This document shows positions 25,111 through 33,537 of a DNA stretch of 37,208 nucleotides, piece after piece. Numbering within the stretch: the stretch's first letter is position 1; each line of letters starts with the position of its first letter. The notes below the pieces were generated by a model. It was given only the letters and a program-made list of their open reading frames with translations. It was not told where the DNA came from and searched no databases. The DNA comes from Myxococcales bacterium (GTDB taxonomy: Bacteria > Myxococcota_A > Polyangia > JAHFDS01). The stretch lies in contig JAHFDS010000021.1 of the NCBI GenBank assembly GCA_023248855.1, forward strand, positions 1-37,208. The letters run 5' to 3'. Made by a program: the position numbers and the translations under genes.

Positions 25111-26193
25111 GTGCCCCCTGCCCACGACGTCCTGTCACTCTCCGCCGAGCTCGAGGCCGCCTGCGTCCGCGCGCTGCTGTCCGAGTGGCGTCGCTGCAAC
25201 GCCGCGCACTTCGGCCAGCGCCTGCGCGCGCCGGTGCTGGCGCTCGAGGATGTGGCGACGCGGCTCGGTTGCTGGAGCGCGCGGGACCGGACGATCCGCA
25301 TCGGCCGGCGCCTGGTGCTGGATCACTCGTGGGGGGTGGTGGTCGAGGTGCTGCGCCACGAGATGGCGCACCAGTACGTCGAGGAGGTGCTCGCCGTGCA
25401 TGGCGAGGCGGCGCACGGGGAGTCGTTTCGCCGCCTGTGCGCCGAGCTCGGCATCGACGGCCGCGCCAGCGGTCTGCCGGATGGCGAGGGCACCGCCGCC
25501 GACGAGCGCGTGCTCTCGCGCGTGGCCAAGCTGTTGGCCCTGGCGCAGAGCCCGAACCTGCACGAAGCCGAGCTCGCGATGAACGAGGCCCAGCGCCTCA
25601 TGTTGCGGCACAACATCGAGGCCGCCACGGAGCACCGAGCGCGCGCGTTCGGCTACCTGCACCTCGGCCAGCCGACCGGCCGCGTGCAGGTGCACGAGCG
25701 GGTGCTCGGCGCCATCCTGTGCACGCACTTCTTCGTCGAGGCCATCTGGGTGACGGCCTACCGGCCCCTTGCGGGCAAGAGCGGCAGCGTGCTCGAGGTG
25801 TGCGGCACCAAGGAGAACCTCGCGCTCGCGGAGTACGTGCACGGCTTCCTGTCACACACCGCGGAGCGCCTCTGGCGGGAGCACAAGCGCCGCCACGCCC
25901 TGCGCTCGGACGTCCCCCGGCGCAGCTACCTGGCGGGCGTCATGCGCGGCTTCTTCGACCGGCTGGCCGAGGCGCGCACCGCGCAGCGCGCCGCGGGTCT
26001 GGTGTGGGTGGGCGACGCGGACCTGCGCCGCTACTACGATGCGCGCCACCCGCGCCGAGCCAGCGTCGGCAAGTCGCGCTTCGCCAGCGCCAGCGCCTTC
26101 GCCCAGGGCCAGGCCGCCGGCCGCGACATCGTGCTGCAAAAGCCGATCGCGTCGTCCGGGGGCCACGGCGGGCGCCTGCTGCCGGGACGCTGA
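25111..26193 (+). CDS. SprT-like zinc protein with DUF2786 domain
   Basis: 360 residues, no signal peptide. The N-terminal SprT-like domain (about 15-120) has HEMAHQYVEEV (H83, E84, H87) with a likely third ligand in HGEAAHGESFRRLC (His after about 20 residues), the form seen in SprT/Spartan-type zinc peptidases. A DUF2786-type segment follows (about 130-170: LSRVAKLLALAQSPNLHEAELAMNEAQRLMLRHNI), and a longer C-terminal region (VCGTKENLALAEYVHGFLSHTAERLW) that usually accompanies DUF2786. Spartan-like proteins cleave DNA-protein crosslinks; whether this one does is inference. GTG start fixed by a valid gene opening and CAGACT six bases upstream. Confidence 0.85.
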   Translation: MPPAHDVLSLSAELEAACVRALLSEWRRCNAAHFGQRLRAPVLALEDVATRLGCWSARDRTIRIGRRLVLDHSWGVVVEVLRHEMAHQYVEEVLAVHGEAAHGESFRRLCAELGIDGRASGLPDGEGTAADERVLSRVAKLLALAQSPNLHEAELAMNEAQRLMLRHNIEAATEHRARAFGYLHLGQPTGRVQVHERVLGAILCTHFFVEAIWVTAYRPLAGKSGSVLEVCGTKENLALAEYVHGFLSHTAERLWREHKRRHALRSDVPRRSYLAGVMRGFFDRLAEARTAQRAAGLVWVGDADLRRYYDARHPRRASVGKSRFASASAFAQGQAAGRDIVLQKPIASSGGHGGRLLPGR

Positions 26194-26289
26194 GGGCGCT
26201 GACTGCGACCGAAGTTCCGGGCCTGCGGTCTGCCGCGCAGACGGTTCGCAAACCATGCGCGCGGAGGCCGGTCCGCGCGGCCGTGGCGC

Positions 26290-26305
26290 TGGCACGCGGC
26301 TCGCA
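26290..26305 (+). promoter_or_regulatory. sigma-54-like promoter of the YtxH-like gene
   Basis: TGGCACG-N4-TCGCA: one mismatch to TGGCACG-N4-TTGCW, with correct GG/GC spacing. Predicted start about 26316; the 12-base leader contains GGAGG. Confidence 0.5.
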
Positions 26306-26327
26306 TTCCGCGGGCGTGGAGGTGACC

Positions 26328-26627
26328 ATGTTTGGACGAACCACAGAGGCATCCGGCGCTTCGACAATCCAGCTGCTCATCGCGTTCGCAGGCGGTACCG
26401 CGGTCGGAGCGGCCCTTGGCGTGCTGCTCGCACCGAGCTCGGGAGAGGAGACGCGAAGGCGCATCAAGGGGATGGTCTCGGCGCGCAGCCGCGCGACCGC
26501 ACGCATCCCACACGCGCTCGGCGAGGCGGCTGCGGCCGCCCTCGAGACGTTCGCGGTCGCGCTACGCGGCCCCGAGCACCACGACGCAGAGGTCGGCGCC
26601 GAGGCCGCCAGCATGCAGGCGCACTGA
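26328..26627 (+). CDS. YtxH-like small membrane protein
   Basis: 99 residues. ATG with GGAGGTG upstream. One Gly-rich membrane helix near the N-terminus (IQLLIAFAGGTAVGAALGVLLAP, about 15-37) is followed by SSGEETRRRIKG, the signature of YtxH/gas-vesicle-like proteins, and an Ala-rich amphipathic helix. In other bacteria such proteins are stress-induced. The frame is open far upstream (to 25014) but that part is antisense-like within the SprT gene. A sigma-54-like promoter precedes it. Confidence 0.8.
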   Translation: MFGRTTEASGASTIQLLIAFAGGTAVGAALGVLLAPSSGEETRRRIKGMVSARSRATARIPHALGEAAAAALETFAVALRGPEHHDAEVGAEAASMQAH

Positions 26628-26632
26628 CCCCG

Positions 26633-27058
26633 TCACCACTCGCCCTGGTTCGGCATCGAGGCCCAGGGCTCCCGCGGCGGCAGGCTCTCTCCGCGCTGCA
26701 AGAGCTCGATCGAGTGGCCGTCGGGCGACTTGATGAAGGCCATGTGGCCGTCGCGTGGCGGCCGCAAGATGGCCACCCCTTGCGCGCGCAGGCGCTCGCA
26801 GGTGGCGTAGACGTCATCCACCGCGAACGCCAGGTGCCCGAAGAAGCGTCCGGTCGCGTACGGCTCGCCCTGGTCCCAGTTGTACGTGAGCTCGATCTCC
26901 GCGCCGTCGCCCGCGGCTCCGGTGCCGAGGAAGACCAGCGTGAAGCGGCCCTTTTCGCTGTCCTTTCGCCGGATCTCGCGCAGGCCGAGCTGGCCGACGA
27001 AGAAGCCGAGAGCGGCGTCGAGATCACGCACCCGCAACATGGTGTGGAGAAATCGCAT
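26633..27058 (-). CDS. gloA: lactoylglutathione lyase (glyoxalase I)
   Basis: 141 residues. The start ATG at 27056-27058 opens [14 protein letters not shown], the standard start of the family; upstream codons in frame are not family-like. Metal ligands are all in place: H5, E56 (AEIELTYNW), H75 (GHLAFAVDD) and E118 (HSIELLQ), with the substrate-shaping [15 protein letters not shown]. The enzyme isomerises the hemithioacetal of methylglyoxal and glutathione to S-lactoylglutathione in the cytoplasm. TACGAT lies exactly six bases before the ATG, without a ribosome-binding site. Confidence 0.95.
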   Translation of the reverse strand: MRFLHTMLRVRDLDAALGFFVGQLGLREIRRKDSEKGRFTLVFLGTGAAGDGAEIELTYNWDQGEPYATGRFFGHLAFAVDDVYATCERLRAQGVAILRPPRDGHMAFIKSPDGHSIELLQRGESLPPREPWASMPNQGEW

Positions 27059-27064
27059 TGGTAG

Positions 27065-27070
27065 ATCGTA
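27065..27070 (-). promoter_or_regulatory. candidate leaderless -10 (TACGAT) of gloA
   Basis: Minus-strand TACGAT six bases before the gloA ATG, the same hexamer and spacing as at 6162-6167. An 18-base hairpin-forming palindrome (CGCGGG...CCCGCG, 27090-27107) lies further upstream. Confidence 0.45.
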
Positions 27071-27135
27071 CCTCCGCCGGCGCGCCGTGCGCGGGTTTAC
27101 GCCCGCGGCGAACTGTGACACCGTCGGACGGTCGC

Positions 27136-28710
27136 ATGGAGCGCGCGCGCCTCGAGGCCCTGGCCAGCCGACCGGGCCCCGCGACCGCGCTGCTTGCGGC
27201 CGCGACGCTCCTTGCCCACGGCGTCGGGCTCGGGAACGGCTTCGCGCTCGACGATGGCATCGCGATCCTGCAGCACCCGGTCGTGGGCGGGCCGGCGCCG
27301 CTGTCCGACCTCCTGCGCGTCAGCAACTGGGGGCGGCCCCTCGGATCCGATCTCACCGGCTTCCGGCCGCTGACGACGCTGACCTTCTGCCTCGACCGCG
27401 CGATCTCGAGAGGACCGCTCGTGATGCACGCGATGAGCCTCGCGTGGGCCCTCGCCCTGCACGTGGTCGTCTGGCGCCTGGCGCGGCGCTTCCTCCCGCC
27501 GCTGCCCGCGCTGGCGGCGGCCGTGGTGTTCGCGACCATGGGCATCCACGTCGACGCCGTGGGGGGCATCGCCAACCGCGGGGAGCTGATCGCGACGACG
27601 CTGGGGCTCGGCGCGCTGCTCTGCGCGCTGCCCGCGCCTGGCCGCAAGGCGCGGCCGCTGCTCGCCGCGGTGCTGTTCGGTGCGGCGCTGCTCGGCAAGG
27701 AGTCCGCGTTCCCGATGGGCGCGACCTCGGTGTGGTGGCTCGTGTGCGTGCCGGCGTGGCGGCGCGATCGCAGGACGCTGGTGGCCGTCGCGCTCCTCGC
27801 GCTCCTCGCGCTCGGCTACCTGGGCGCGAGGTCGCGCCCGGGCCCCAGCCTCGATCAAGCCCTCGGCGCACCGGCGCTCGTGACCGGGGACGGCGCCGAG
27901 GCCGGCACACCGGACAACCCGGTCATGCGGCTGTCCCGGCGCGCGCGTCTTCCGACGGCGCTGGCGCTGGCCACGCGCTACCTCGGCACCTCGCTCTGGC
28001 CGGGTGCCCTGAGCCACGATCACACCTACGCGGCGATCCTGCCCTCGAGGCTCGCGGATCCGCTGGCGCTGATCGGGCTCTCGCTCTTGCTCGCTGGCGC
28101 CGGCGTGGCGCTCCGCGATCTGCGCCGCGGCGACGGCCGCGCGGCCATGATGCTGGGCGCCCTCGGCGTCACGCTGGCGTTCGTCACGCACGTCGCGGTG
28201 CCGCTGTCGGTCATCTACGCCGATCGCCTGTTCACGCTCGGCTCGGTGTGGCTCGCGCTCCTGGTCGGGCTCGCGCTGGACCACCTGCGCCCCCGCGTGC
28301 TCGCGCTCGTGCTGGGGCTCTTCGTCATCTGCCAGGTCCCGCCCGCGATCCTGCAGACCACCGCGTGGCACGACGACGTCACGCTCAACGTGAGCTGCCT
28401 CGAGGCGCTGCCGCAGAACGTCCGCTGCCACCTCTACCTGGCACGTGCGCTACACGAGCGGGGCAGCGCCGTCGAGGCCACCTGGCACTTCGCGATGGCC
28501 GCGCTCGGCCGCAAGGCCTATCCGGGTCCGTGGGACGCCGCGCCACAGCGAAAGCTCGCGGACGCGCCCTACCCCGAGCGGCTCGAGCGCCTGCCCGCGC
28601 TGCTCGGCCCGCCCGCCGAGGCGCGCGCCTGGCTGGCCGCGCTCGCCACCTACCTCGACGCGCAGGGCGCCCTGGCCGAGCGTGACCTGGTGCGCGGGAT
28701 GATGCGATAG
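27136..28710 (+). CDS. multi-pass membrane glycosyltransferase-like protein (TMTC/GT-C type)
   Basis: 524 residues with about ten hydrophobic helices. The first loop after helix 1 has [17 protein letters not shown], the Asp-Asp motif and NP.V-like context of TMTC/ArnT-type GT-C glycosyltransferases that use a polyprenyl-linked sugar donor. It is followed by [12 protein letters not shown] and [23 protein letters not shown] later loop has [24 protein letters not shown], matching the E/DR-loop helix of TMTC proteins. The C-terminal part (about 430-524) is helical, in the place where relatives carry TPR repeats. I infer transfer of a sugar in the periplasm; donor and acceptor are unknown. Divergent from gloA. 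Confidence 0.8.
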   Translation: MERARLEALASRPGPATALLAAATLLAHGVGLGNGFALDDGIAILQHPVVGGPAPLSDLLRVSNWGRPLGSDLTGFRPLTTLTFCLDRAISRGPLVMHAMSLAWALALHVVVWRLARRFLPPLPALAAAVVFATMGIHVDAVGGIANRGELIATTLGLGALLCALPAPGRKARPLLAAVLFGAALLGKESAFPMGATSVWWLVCVPAWRRDRRTLVAVALLALLALGYLGARSRPGPSLDQALGAPALVTGDGAEAGTPDNPVMRLSRRARLPTALALATRYLGTSLWPGALSHDHTYAAILPSRLADPLALIGLSLLLAGAGVALRDLRRGDGRAAMMLGALGVTLAFVTHVAVPLSVIYADRLFTLGSVWLALLVGLALDHLRPRVLALVLGLFVICQVPPAILQTTAWHDDVTLNVSCLEALPQNVRCHLYLARALHERGSAVEATWHFAMAALGRKAYPGPWDAAPQRKLADAPYPERLERLPALLGPPAEARAWLAALATYLDAQGALAERDLVRGMMR

Positions 28711-28746
28711 GGCAGGTAGGCTCGAAGAATGTCTCCCCAGTAAGGT

Positions 28747-28881
28747 TCAGTTGGGCGGTCGCGGGAACCTGCGCGCGAATTCGTCGCGCAGGTAGCCCGT
28801 GACGTCGTTGAGCGTGTCGGAGCGCGAGTGCTCCTCGCATTCACGGATGAAGAGGAGCTCCTCCGCTGGAGCCCGCAGAGC
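28747..28881 (-). pseudogene. C-terminal remnant of an unidentified gene
   Basis: The last about 42 codons of this frame read like real protein (APAEELLFIRECEEHS, then DTLNDVTGYLRDEFARRF, ending PRPPN and TGA). Upstream (higher coordinates) the frame decays into Arg/Ser-rich antisense of the next fragment. I take it as the surviving end of a truncated gene. The parent family is not recognised. Confidence 0.4.
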
Positions 28882-28979
28882 GTCCCGTTTCGTCCCACGG
28901 TCCGCGGCCGGCGATCGCGCATCGCGCGAGCTCGACGGGCTACGGCGAGGACCTCGTCGCGTGGTCGGATTCGAGCGGT

Positions 28980-30242
28980 GTGCGTGGCGTCCGTGTCGAC
29001 GCGGTGACCGGCTTCCCCATCGCCTTCGACAATCCCCCGCTCGTGTTTCGCGCCTCGACGACGGCCGTCGGCTTTCGCGTGGCAGTCGCCGCAACCGGAA
29101 GCTCCTACCTGCTGGTCTGGCAGGAAGGGGTCGATCCTACGACGAGCCTCTACGGCGCGTGGGTCACGGATGGCGGCGCCGGGACGCCGTTTCTCATCGC
29201 GACCGTCCAAGGCGCCAGCGTGAATCCGTCCATCGGGTTCGACGGTACGAGCAACCTCATTGTGTGGACCGATAAACAGGGCCTGTGGACGTACCGCACG
29301 AGCCCTTCCGGTGTCGTGTCTCCCGCCACGCTCGTCCTGCCCAACCCGTTGGCCGGCAGCCCTGGCCCCGCGGTCTACCCCGCGGACGCGGCCTCTTGCG
29401 GCAACCTGACCGTCCTGACGTGGCAACGGATGGCCGACGCCTCTGGATCGACCGCAGCCATCTACTCCGCGCCGCTCACTGGCGGCGTCATAGGGGCACA
29501 GCAGCAGCTCACGCCGAGCATGCAGTTCCTGTCGTGGCCGCTGCTCGCGTGCAGCAATGGGGGCTACCTCCTGACGTGGGAAGAGCCGATCGGCGTCTAT
29601 GGCGTCACCCTGAACGCCGCGGGCGCCTCCACTTTCCCGCCGCTCTCGGGTCAGCCGCTCGCCACGAGCTCGACTGACCTCATCGCCACCCTGGCCAGCG
29701 ATGGCGGAAAACGCGCCCTCTTGGCGTACGTGCGCAAGACCAGGGCTGGTGGCTCGATCCGCACCCGCCTCCTCGACACGAGCCATGCAACCTGCGCGAA
29801 CGTGCCCGACGGCACATTCTGCACCGATTTCAACCCATGCACACAAACGGATACGTGCCAGGGCGGCGTGTGCGTGGGTGGCAACCCCGTGACGTGCGCG
29901 CCACCCACCAACCAATGCCTCAACGCCGGAGCGTGTACGGCCATGACCACTGGTGGCTGGGTCTGCTCGTATTCCAACAAGTCCAACGGGACGGCCTGCA
30001 ATGACAACACAGCCTGCACGACAGGCGACACTTGCCACAAGAGCCCAATACTCGCCATCTCGCAGGGTCGCTACGGCCCCGCTTCGAACTGCACCCGGCC
30101 GGCCACGATCGTCATCGCCACCTTCGCCGTCCGCAGCGCTTCGAGCGCCTCGGCCTGCGCCCCCGTCAGGTCGAGGACCGTCAGGTCGGCCAGCGCTCCG
30201 GCGACGAGGGTGCCGCGGTCGGCCTCGGCGTGGGCCGCGTAG
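28980..30242 (+). pseudogene. truncated secreted Cys-rich repeat protein
   Basis: Coherent protein-like sequence runs from about 28881 to about 30045. It starts mid-domain (TGYGEDLVAWSDSSG) with no ATG, GTG or TTG and no signal peptide before the GTG at 28980. About six beta repeats of the kind YLLVWQEG...LYGAWVTDGG follow. Then come Cys-rich units typical of myxobacterial surface proteins (NVPDGTFCTDFNPCTQTDTCQGGVCVGG, GTACNDNTACTTGDTC). After TGDTC the expected GVC never comes; from about 30046 the frame simply runs antisense through the amidohydrolase end to 30242. So both ends are lost. Base composition is visibly less GC-rich than the flanks. I read it as a gene fragment; a shortened but functional gene is less likely. 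Confidence 0.6.
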
Positions 30243-32416
30243 GCGGCGCCCGCCGTGTACGCGCGCAGGGCCTGGTCGAGCGAGAGGCGCTCGTCGGTGC
30301 GATAGGCGCCTGCCGACTTCCCGTCGGCATCCTTGCGCGTCGTCGCGGCGTAGAGGCCGAACAGCGGCGAGGGCGCCTCGACCGGGAAGTCGCTGCCGAA
30401 CGCGAGCCGTGCGCCGGCCCGCGACAGGGTTCGCCACGCGTAGGCTCCCGTCAGGCGCTCCGTCCCGAGGCGCGCGGTGGCCCAGGGCGCGTCGCTCGTG
30501 GCGTGGGTCGGTTGCATCGACGCGATCACCCCGAGGCGCGCGAAGCGGGCACGGTCCTCGGGCGACACCACCTGCGCGTGCTCGATGCGGAAGCGGTGGT
30601 CCACGCCGAGCGCGTGCTCGCCGAGCGCGTCGGCGTAGGCGTCGAGCACGGTGCGCACCGCGCGGTCGCCGATCGCGTGCGTGGTGATCTGGTAGCCGGC
30701 CGCACGGGCGCGCCGGGCCGCCGCGGCGATCTCCGCGCGCGACGACATCTGCAGGCCCGTGTTCTTCGGATCGTCGCTGTAGGGCGCGAGCAGGGCCGCG
30801 CCCCGCGAGCCGAGGGCTCCGTCGGCGAACAGCTTGACGCCCTGCGTGCGGAAGAACGAGTCGCCACGCTCCGGCTTTCGTGCGAGCGCCCGATCGAGCT
30901 CGCTCGCGCGGAAATATGCGTATATGCGGATGGGTAGCTGGCCTGCGTCGGCGAGCCGGCGCATCACGGCCGCCGCTCGCATCGAGGTGCCCATGTCGTG
31001 CACGCCCACGAGGCCGACGCGAAGGCAGTGGCGGGCCGCGGCGAGGATGTACCGCTCGAGCGTGGCGTCGTCGAGCTCGCCGGGCGCCGCCCGGTCGAGA
31101 AGGGCGATGGCGGTGTCGACCAGCACGCCCGTGGGCTCGCCGTCGGCGCGGCGCAGGATGCGCCCGCCGGGCGGGTCCCCGGTGGCGCGGGTGATGCCGG
31201 CGGCGGCCAGCGCCGCGCTCGAGGCCCACGCGGCGTGTCCATCGACGCGCGAGAGCACGACGGCGCGGCCAGGCGCGGCGGCATCGAGCGTGCGCCGATC
31301 GGGGAACGCCGCGGGCGTCCAGCGGTTCTGGTCCCACGCGTGCCCGAACAGCCAGCCGGTGGGATGCGCGCGGGCGTACGCGGCGAGCCGCGCGCCGGCC
31401 TCCTCTTGGGACGGCACGGCGCGCAGGTCGAGCTCCTCCTGCTCCTGGCCGAGCGACACCAGGTGCGCGTGCGCATCGGTGAGCCCCGGCACCACCAGGC
31501 GACCGTGGAGCTGCACCACGCGCGTCTTCGGTCCGATGAGCCTGCGCACCGCGGCGTCCAGGCCCACGGCGCGCAGGTGCCGGCCGGTGATGGCGACCGC
31601 CTGCGCCACCGGTTGCGACGGGTCCTGCGTGCGCACGTCGCCGCCGAGCAGCACCAGGTCGGCCGGCTCCGAGGCCACCGTGCGGCTGCGCACGTAGTCG
31701 ACGATGCGACGGCGCGTGACGTCGAGCTGGCAGTCGCGCAACAGCGTCAGGTGGCCCTGGTGGCACGAGACCGGCCAGAGCTCGACCCCGGCCGGGTAGG
31801 TCTCGGGCAGAAAGCGCAGCTCCTCGGGCCGGTTGAACGGATCGTCGGCGTAGGCGATGACGAGCGCCGCCATCGCGCGGGCCCGCAACATCTGCTGGAC
31901 CTGCGCCGGCTGGACCTCGGCGAGCCACGCCGGGTAGACGTCGCGCTCGGAGCGCGGCCCGCAGCAGGCCGGCGCAAACAGGATGGCGGCGTTGAACTTC
32001 TCGCCGAGGCGGCCCATGAGCATGAGGCTGCTCCAGGCGCCGGCCGAGTGGCCCACGAGGAAGAGCCGGGACGGCGCGGTGCCGCGCGCGAGCTGAGCGT
32101 CGAGGGCCGCCTCGATCTCCGCGGCTCGCTTGGCGATGTACGAGCCACGCACGCCCCCGTCGGTCGCCTGGGGGCAGACGTAGACGATGCGGGCGCCGAG
32201 CTCGCGCGCGGCGTCGGCCACCGAGGTCGGGACCTGGTTGAACCCGGCGCTGCAGTCCTCGCGGTCCCTCGGCCGGCGCGTGCCGGGGGAGTAGAGGAAC
32301 ACGACCTCGGCCGAAGCGACCGGGGCGTCCGGGCGCGGCGGCGGGGCCGGCGGCGAGGGAGCGGTGGCGCAGGCGGAGAGGGCGAGGAGCAGAGCGAGGG
32401 CGCGGCGCAGGTCCAC
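30071..32416 (-). CDS. lipoprotein fusing an alpha/beta hydrolase to a YtcJ-like amidohydrolase
   Basis: 781 residues. A lipoprotein signal (RRALALLLALSAC, lipobox LSAC, Cys16) and a Pro-rich spacer lead to domain 1 (about 35-240), an alpha/beta hydrolase with nucleophile elbow GHSAG (Ser124), ALVIAYADDPF (acid region) and SCHQGHLTLL (likely catalytic His). Domain 2 (about 243-781) is a YtcJ-type metal-dependent amidohydrolase: ADLVLLGGDVRTQDPSQPVAQAVAITG entry, PGLTDAHAHL (H316, H318), GVHDMGTS, KLFADGALGSRGA, TTHAIGDRAVRTVLDAY, HRFRIEHAQVVS, FGSDFPVE, and the closing ADLTVLDL strand. The two are in one uninterrupted frame with no internal start of note. It follows a DctP-like gene by nine bases, so they form an operon. 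The substrate is unknown. Confidence 0.88.
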   Translation of the reverse strand: MDLRRALALLLALSACATAPSPPAPPPRPDAPVASAEVVFLYSPGTRRPRDREDCSAGFNQVPTSVADAARELGARIVYVCPQATDGGVRGSYIAKRAAEIEAALDAQLARGTAPSRLFLVGHSAGAWSSLMLMGRLGEKFNAAILFAPACCGPRSERDVYPAWLAEVQPAQVQQMLRARAMAALVIAYADDPFNRPEELRFLPETYPAGVELWPVSCHQGHLTLLRDCQLDVTRRRIVDYVRSRTVASEPADLVLLGGDVRTQDPSQPVAQAVAITGRHLRAVGLDAAVRRLIGPKTRVVQLHGRLVVPGLTDAHAHLVSLGQEQEELDLRAVPSQEEAGARLAAYARAHPTGWLFGHAWDQNRWTPAAFPDRRTLDAAAPGRAVVLSRVDGHAAWASSAALAAAGITRATGDPPGGRILRRADGEPTGVLVDTAIALLDRAAPGELDDATLERYILAAARHCLRVGLVGVHDMGTSMRAAAVMRRLADAGQLPIRIYAYFRASELDRALARKPERGDSFFRTQGVKLFADGALGSRGAALLAPYSDDPKNTGLQMSSRAEIAAAARRARAAGYQITTHAIGDRAVRTVLDAYADALGEHALGVDHRFRIEHAQVVSPEDRARFARLGVIASMQPTHATSDAPWATARLGTERLTGAYAWRTLSRAGARLAFGSDFPVEAPSPLFGLYAATTRKDADGKSAGAYRTDERLSLDQALRAYTAGAAYAAHAEADRGTLVAGALADLTVLDLTGAQAEALEALRTAKVAMTIVAGRVQFEAGP

Positions 32417-32425
32417 CGCGCGAGC

Positions 32426-33460
32426 TTACCGGTTCGGGGCGCGGTATGCCTCGAGCGCGACCTCGATCGCGCGCAGGAGCTTGCGGCCGGCCGGCGTGGT
32501 GCGACGGCGGAAGCTCTCCCACTCGGGCCGCAGGCGCTGTCTGAAGGCCTCCCGCTCGGCCCCGGTGAGCTCGACCACCTCGATGTGCTCCTTGACCAGG
32601 TGGGTCTCGATCTCGCGCGCCTGATTGCGCAGGGCCTGGAAGCACCCGGCCTCCACCTCCTCGCCGGCAGCCACGAGAGACTTGAGGAGCCAGGGCGGCA
32701 GCTTGCGCAGGCGCTCCAGCCGGACGACCGCGAAGGCGGGCTGATAGATGTGGCGCGAGCGCGTGTAAAAAGGCGTGTGCTGGTACCACGAGGTCGCGAA
32801 CAAGAGGACCGGCGACTGGTCGAGCGCGGTGACCGCTCCGTTCTCGAACGCCGCCATGACCTCCGTGATCGGCAGCGCGGTCGGCCGGGCCTCGAGCAGG
32901 CGCCACATCTCGAGGTGCAGGGGGGATTCCTGGGACCGCACCGCGACCCCCTTGAGGTCGGCCGGGGAGCGGTACGGCCGATTGCCAGCGAAGCTGCGCC
33001 AGCCCACCTCGGTGAAGATCACGGGCGCGAGGCCCGCGCGGGCCATGAGCGACTTGATCTGCGCACGCGCCGGCGATCGCAGCACCGCGTCGACCTCCGC
33101 GTCGCTCGTGAACAGGAAGGGCAGCTCGAGCGCGTCGAGCTCGGGCACGAGCCCGGCGAGGGCCCCCGCGCTGCCCGCCCACAGATCCACCCGGTCCTGC
33201 TGCAGCATCCCGAGCATGGCGCGCTCGTCGCCCAGCACGGCGCCCCAGTACGGCTTGATGCGCGCGCGTCCCTCGGTCAGCGCGATCACCCGCTTGATGA
33301 AGGGCTCGAAGCAGTCCGACACCCAGGCCGTGCCCTCGGGAGCGGGAGCGCCGAGGCGCAGCGTGATGGGCTCCGCGGCCCGAGCCATTGAGGAGAGGGC
33401 CAAGAGCAGCCCGAGGCAGGCAAGGGCGCGGCGCCGCGTGACGAGCCCTTGGCCGAGCAT
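32426..33460 (-). CDS. TRAP-type (DctP family) solute-binding protein
   Basis: 344 residues. Sec/Tat-like signal peptide starting TRRRALACLGLLLALSSMARA. The mature domain follows the DctP pattern: ITLRLGAPAPEGTAWVSDCFEPFIKRV, AVLGDERAMLGMLQQDRVDLWAGS, LELPFLFTSDAEVDAVL, EVGWRSFAGNRPYRSPADLKGVAVRSQESP, ALPITEVMAAFENGAVTALDQSP. These include the Arg-containing carboxylate-binding strand. No DctQ or DctM membrane subunit is encoded in the window, so it is an orphan and may deliver a ligand elsewhere or serve as a sensor. It heads the operon with the hydrolase/amidohydrolase lipoprotein. No ribosome-binding site; CAGGAT lies six bases before the ATG. Confidence 0.88.
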   Translation of the reverse strand: MLGQGLVTRRRALACLGLLLALSSMARAAEPITLRLGAPAPEGTAWVSDCFEPFIKRVIALTEGRARIKPYWGAVLGDERAMLGMLQQDRVDLWAGSAGALAGLVPELDALELPFLFTSDAEVDAVLRSPARAQIKSLMARAGLAPVIFTEVGWRSFAGNRPYRSPADLKGVAVRSQESPLHLEMWRLLEARPTALPITEVMAAFENGAVTALDQSPVLLFATSWYQHTPFYTRSRHIYQPAFAVVRLERLRKLPPWLLKSLVAAGEEVEAGCFQALRNQAREIETHLVKEHIEVVELTGAEREAFRQRLRPEWESFRRRTTPAGRKLLRAIEVALEAYRAPNR

Positions 33461-33466
33461 GGGAGC

Positions 33467-33472
33467 ATCCTG
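33467..33472 (-). promoter_or_regulatory. candidate leaderless -10 variant (CAGGAT)
   Basis: Minus-strand CAGGAT six bases before the ATG of the DctP-like gene. It overlaps the rightward sigma-54-like sequence at 33471-33486. Confidence 0.3.
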
Positions 33473-33486
33473 GCACGAAAGCCGCG
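33471..33486 (+). promoter_or_regulatory. weak sigma-54-like element before the NtrC-type gene
   Basis: TGGCACG-N4-CCGCG: perfect -24 half and correctly spaced GC, but the TT of the -12 half is CC. Predicted start about 33497, competing with the leaderless site at 33526. Confidence 0.25.
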
Positions 33487-33525
33487 GGCAAGCAGGTGCG
33501 GTCCGTCGCGGGGTGCCTGCTGCGC

Positions 33526-33531
33526 TACGCT
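33526..33531 (+). promoter_or_regulatory. candidate leaderless -10 (TACGCT)
   Basis: TACGCT exactly six bases before the GTG at 33538. Confidence 0.45.
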
Positions 33532-33537
33532 TGCGAG

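Noticed and set aside
28650-33491. Open frame of 1613 codons on the minus strand
   Set aside because: It runs antisense or out of frame through the glycosyltransferase end, the fragment region, the hydrolase fusion and the DctP gene. Arg/Ala/Gly-rich, without domains: a by-product of GC-rich codons.
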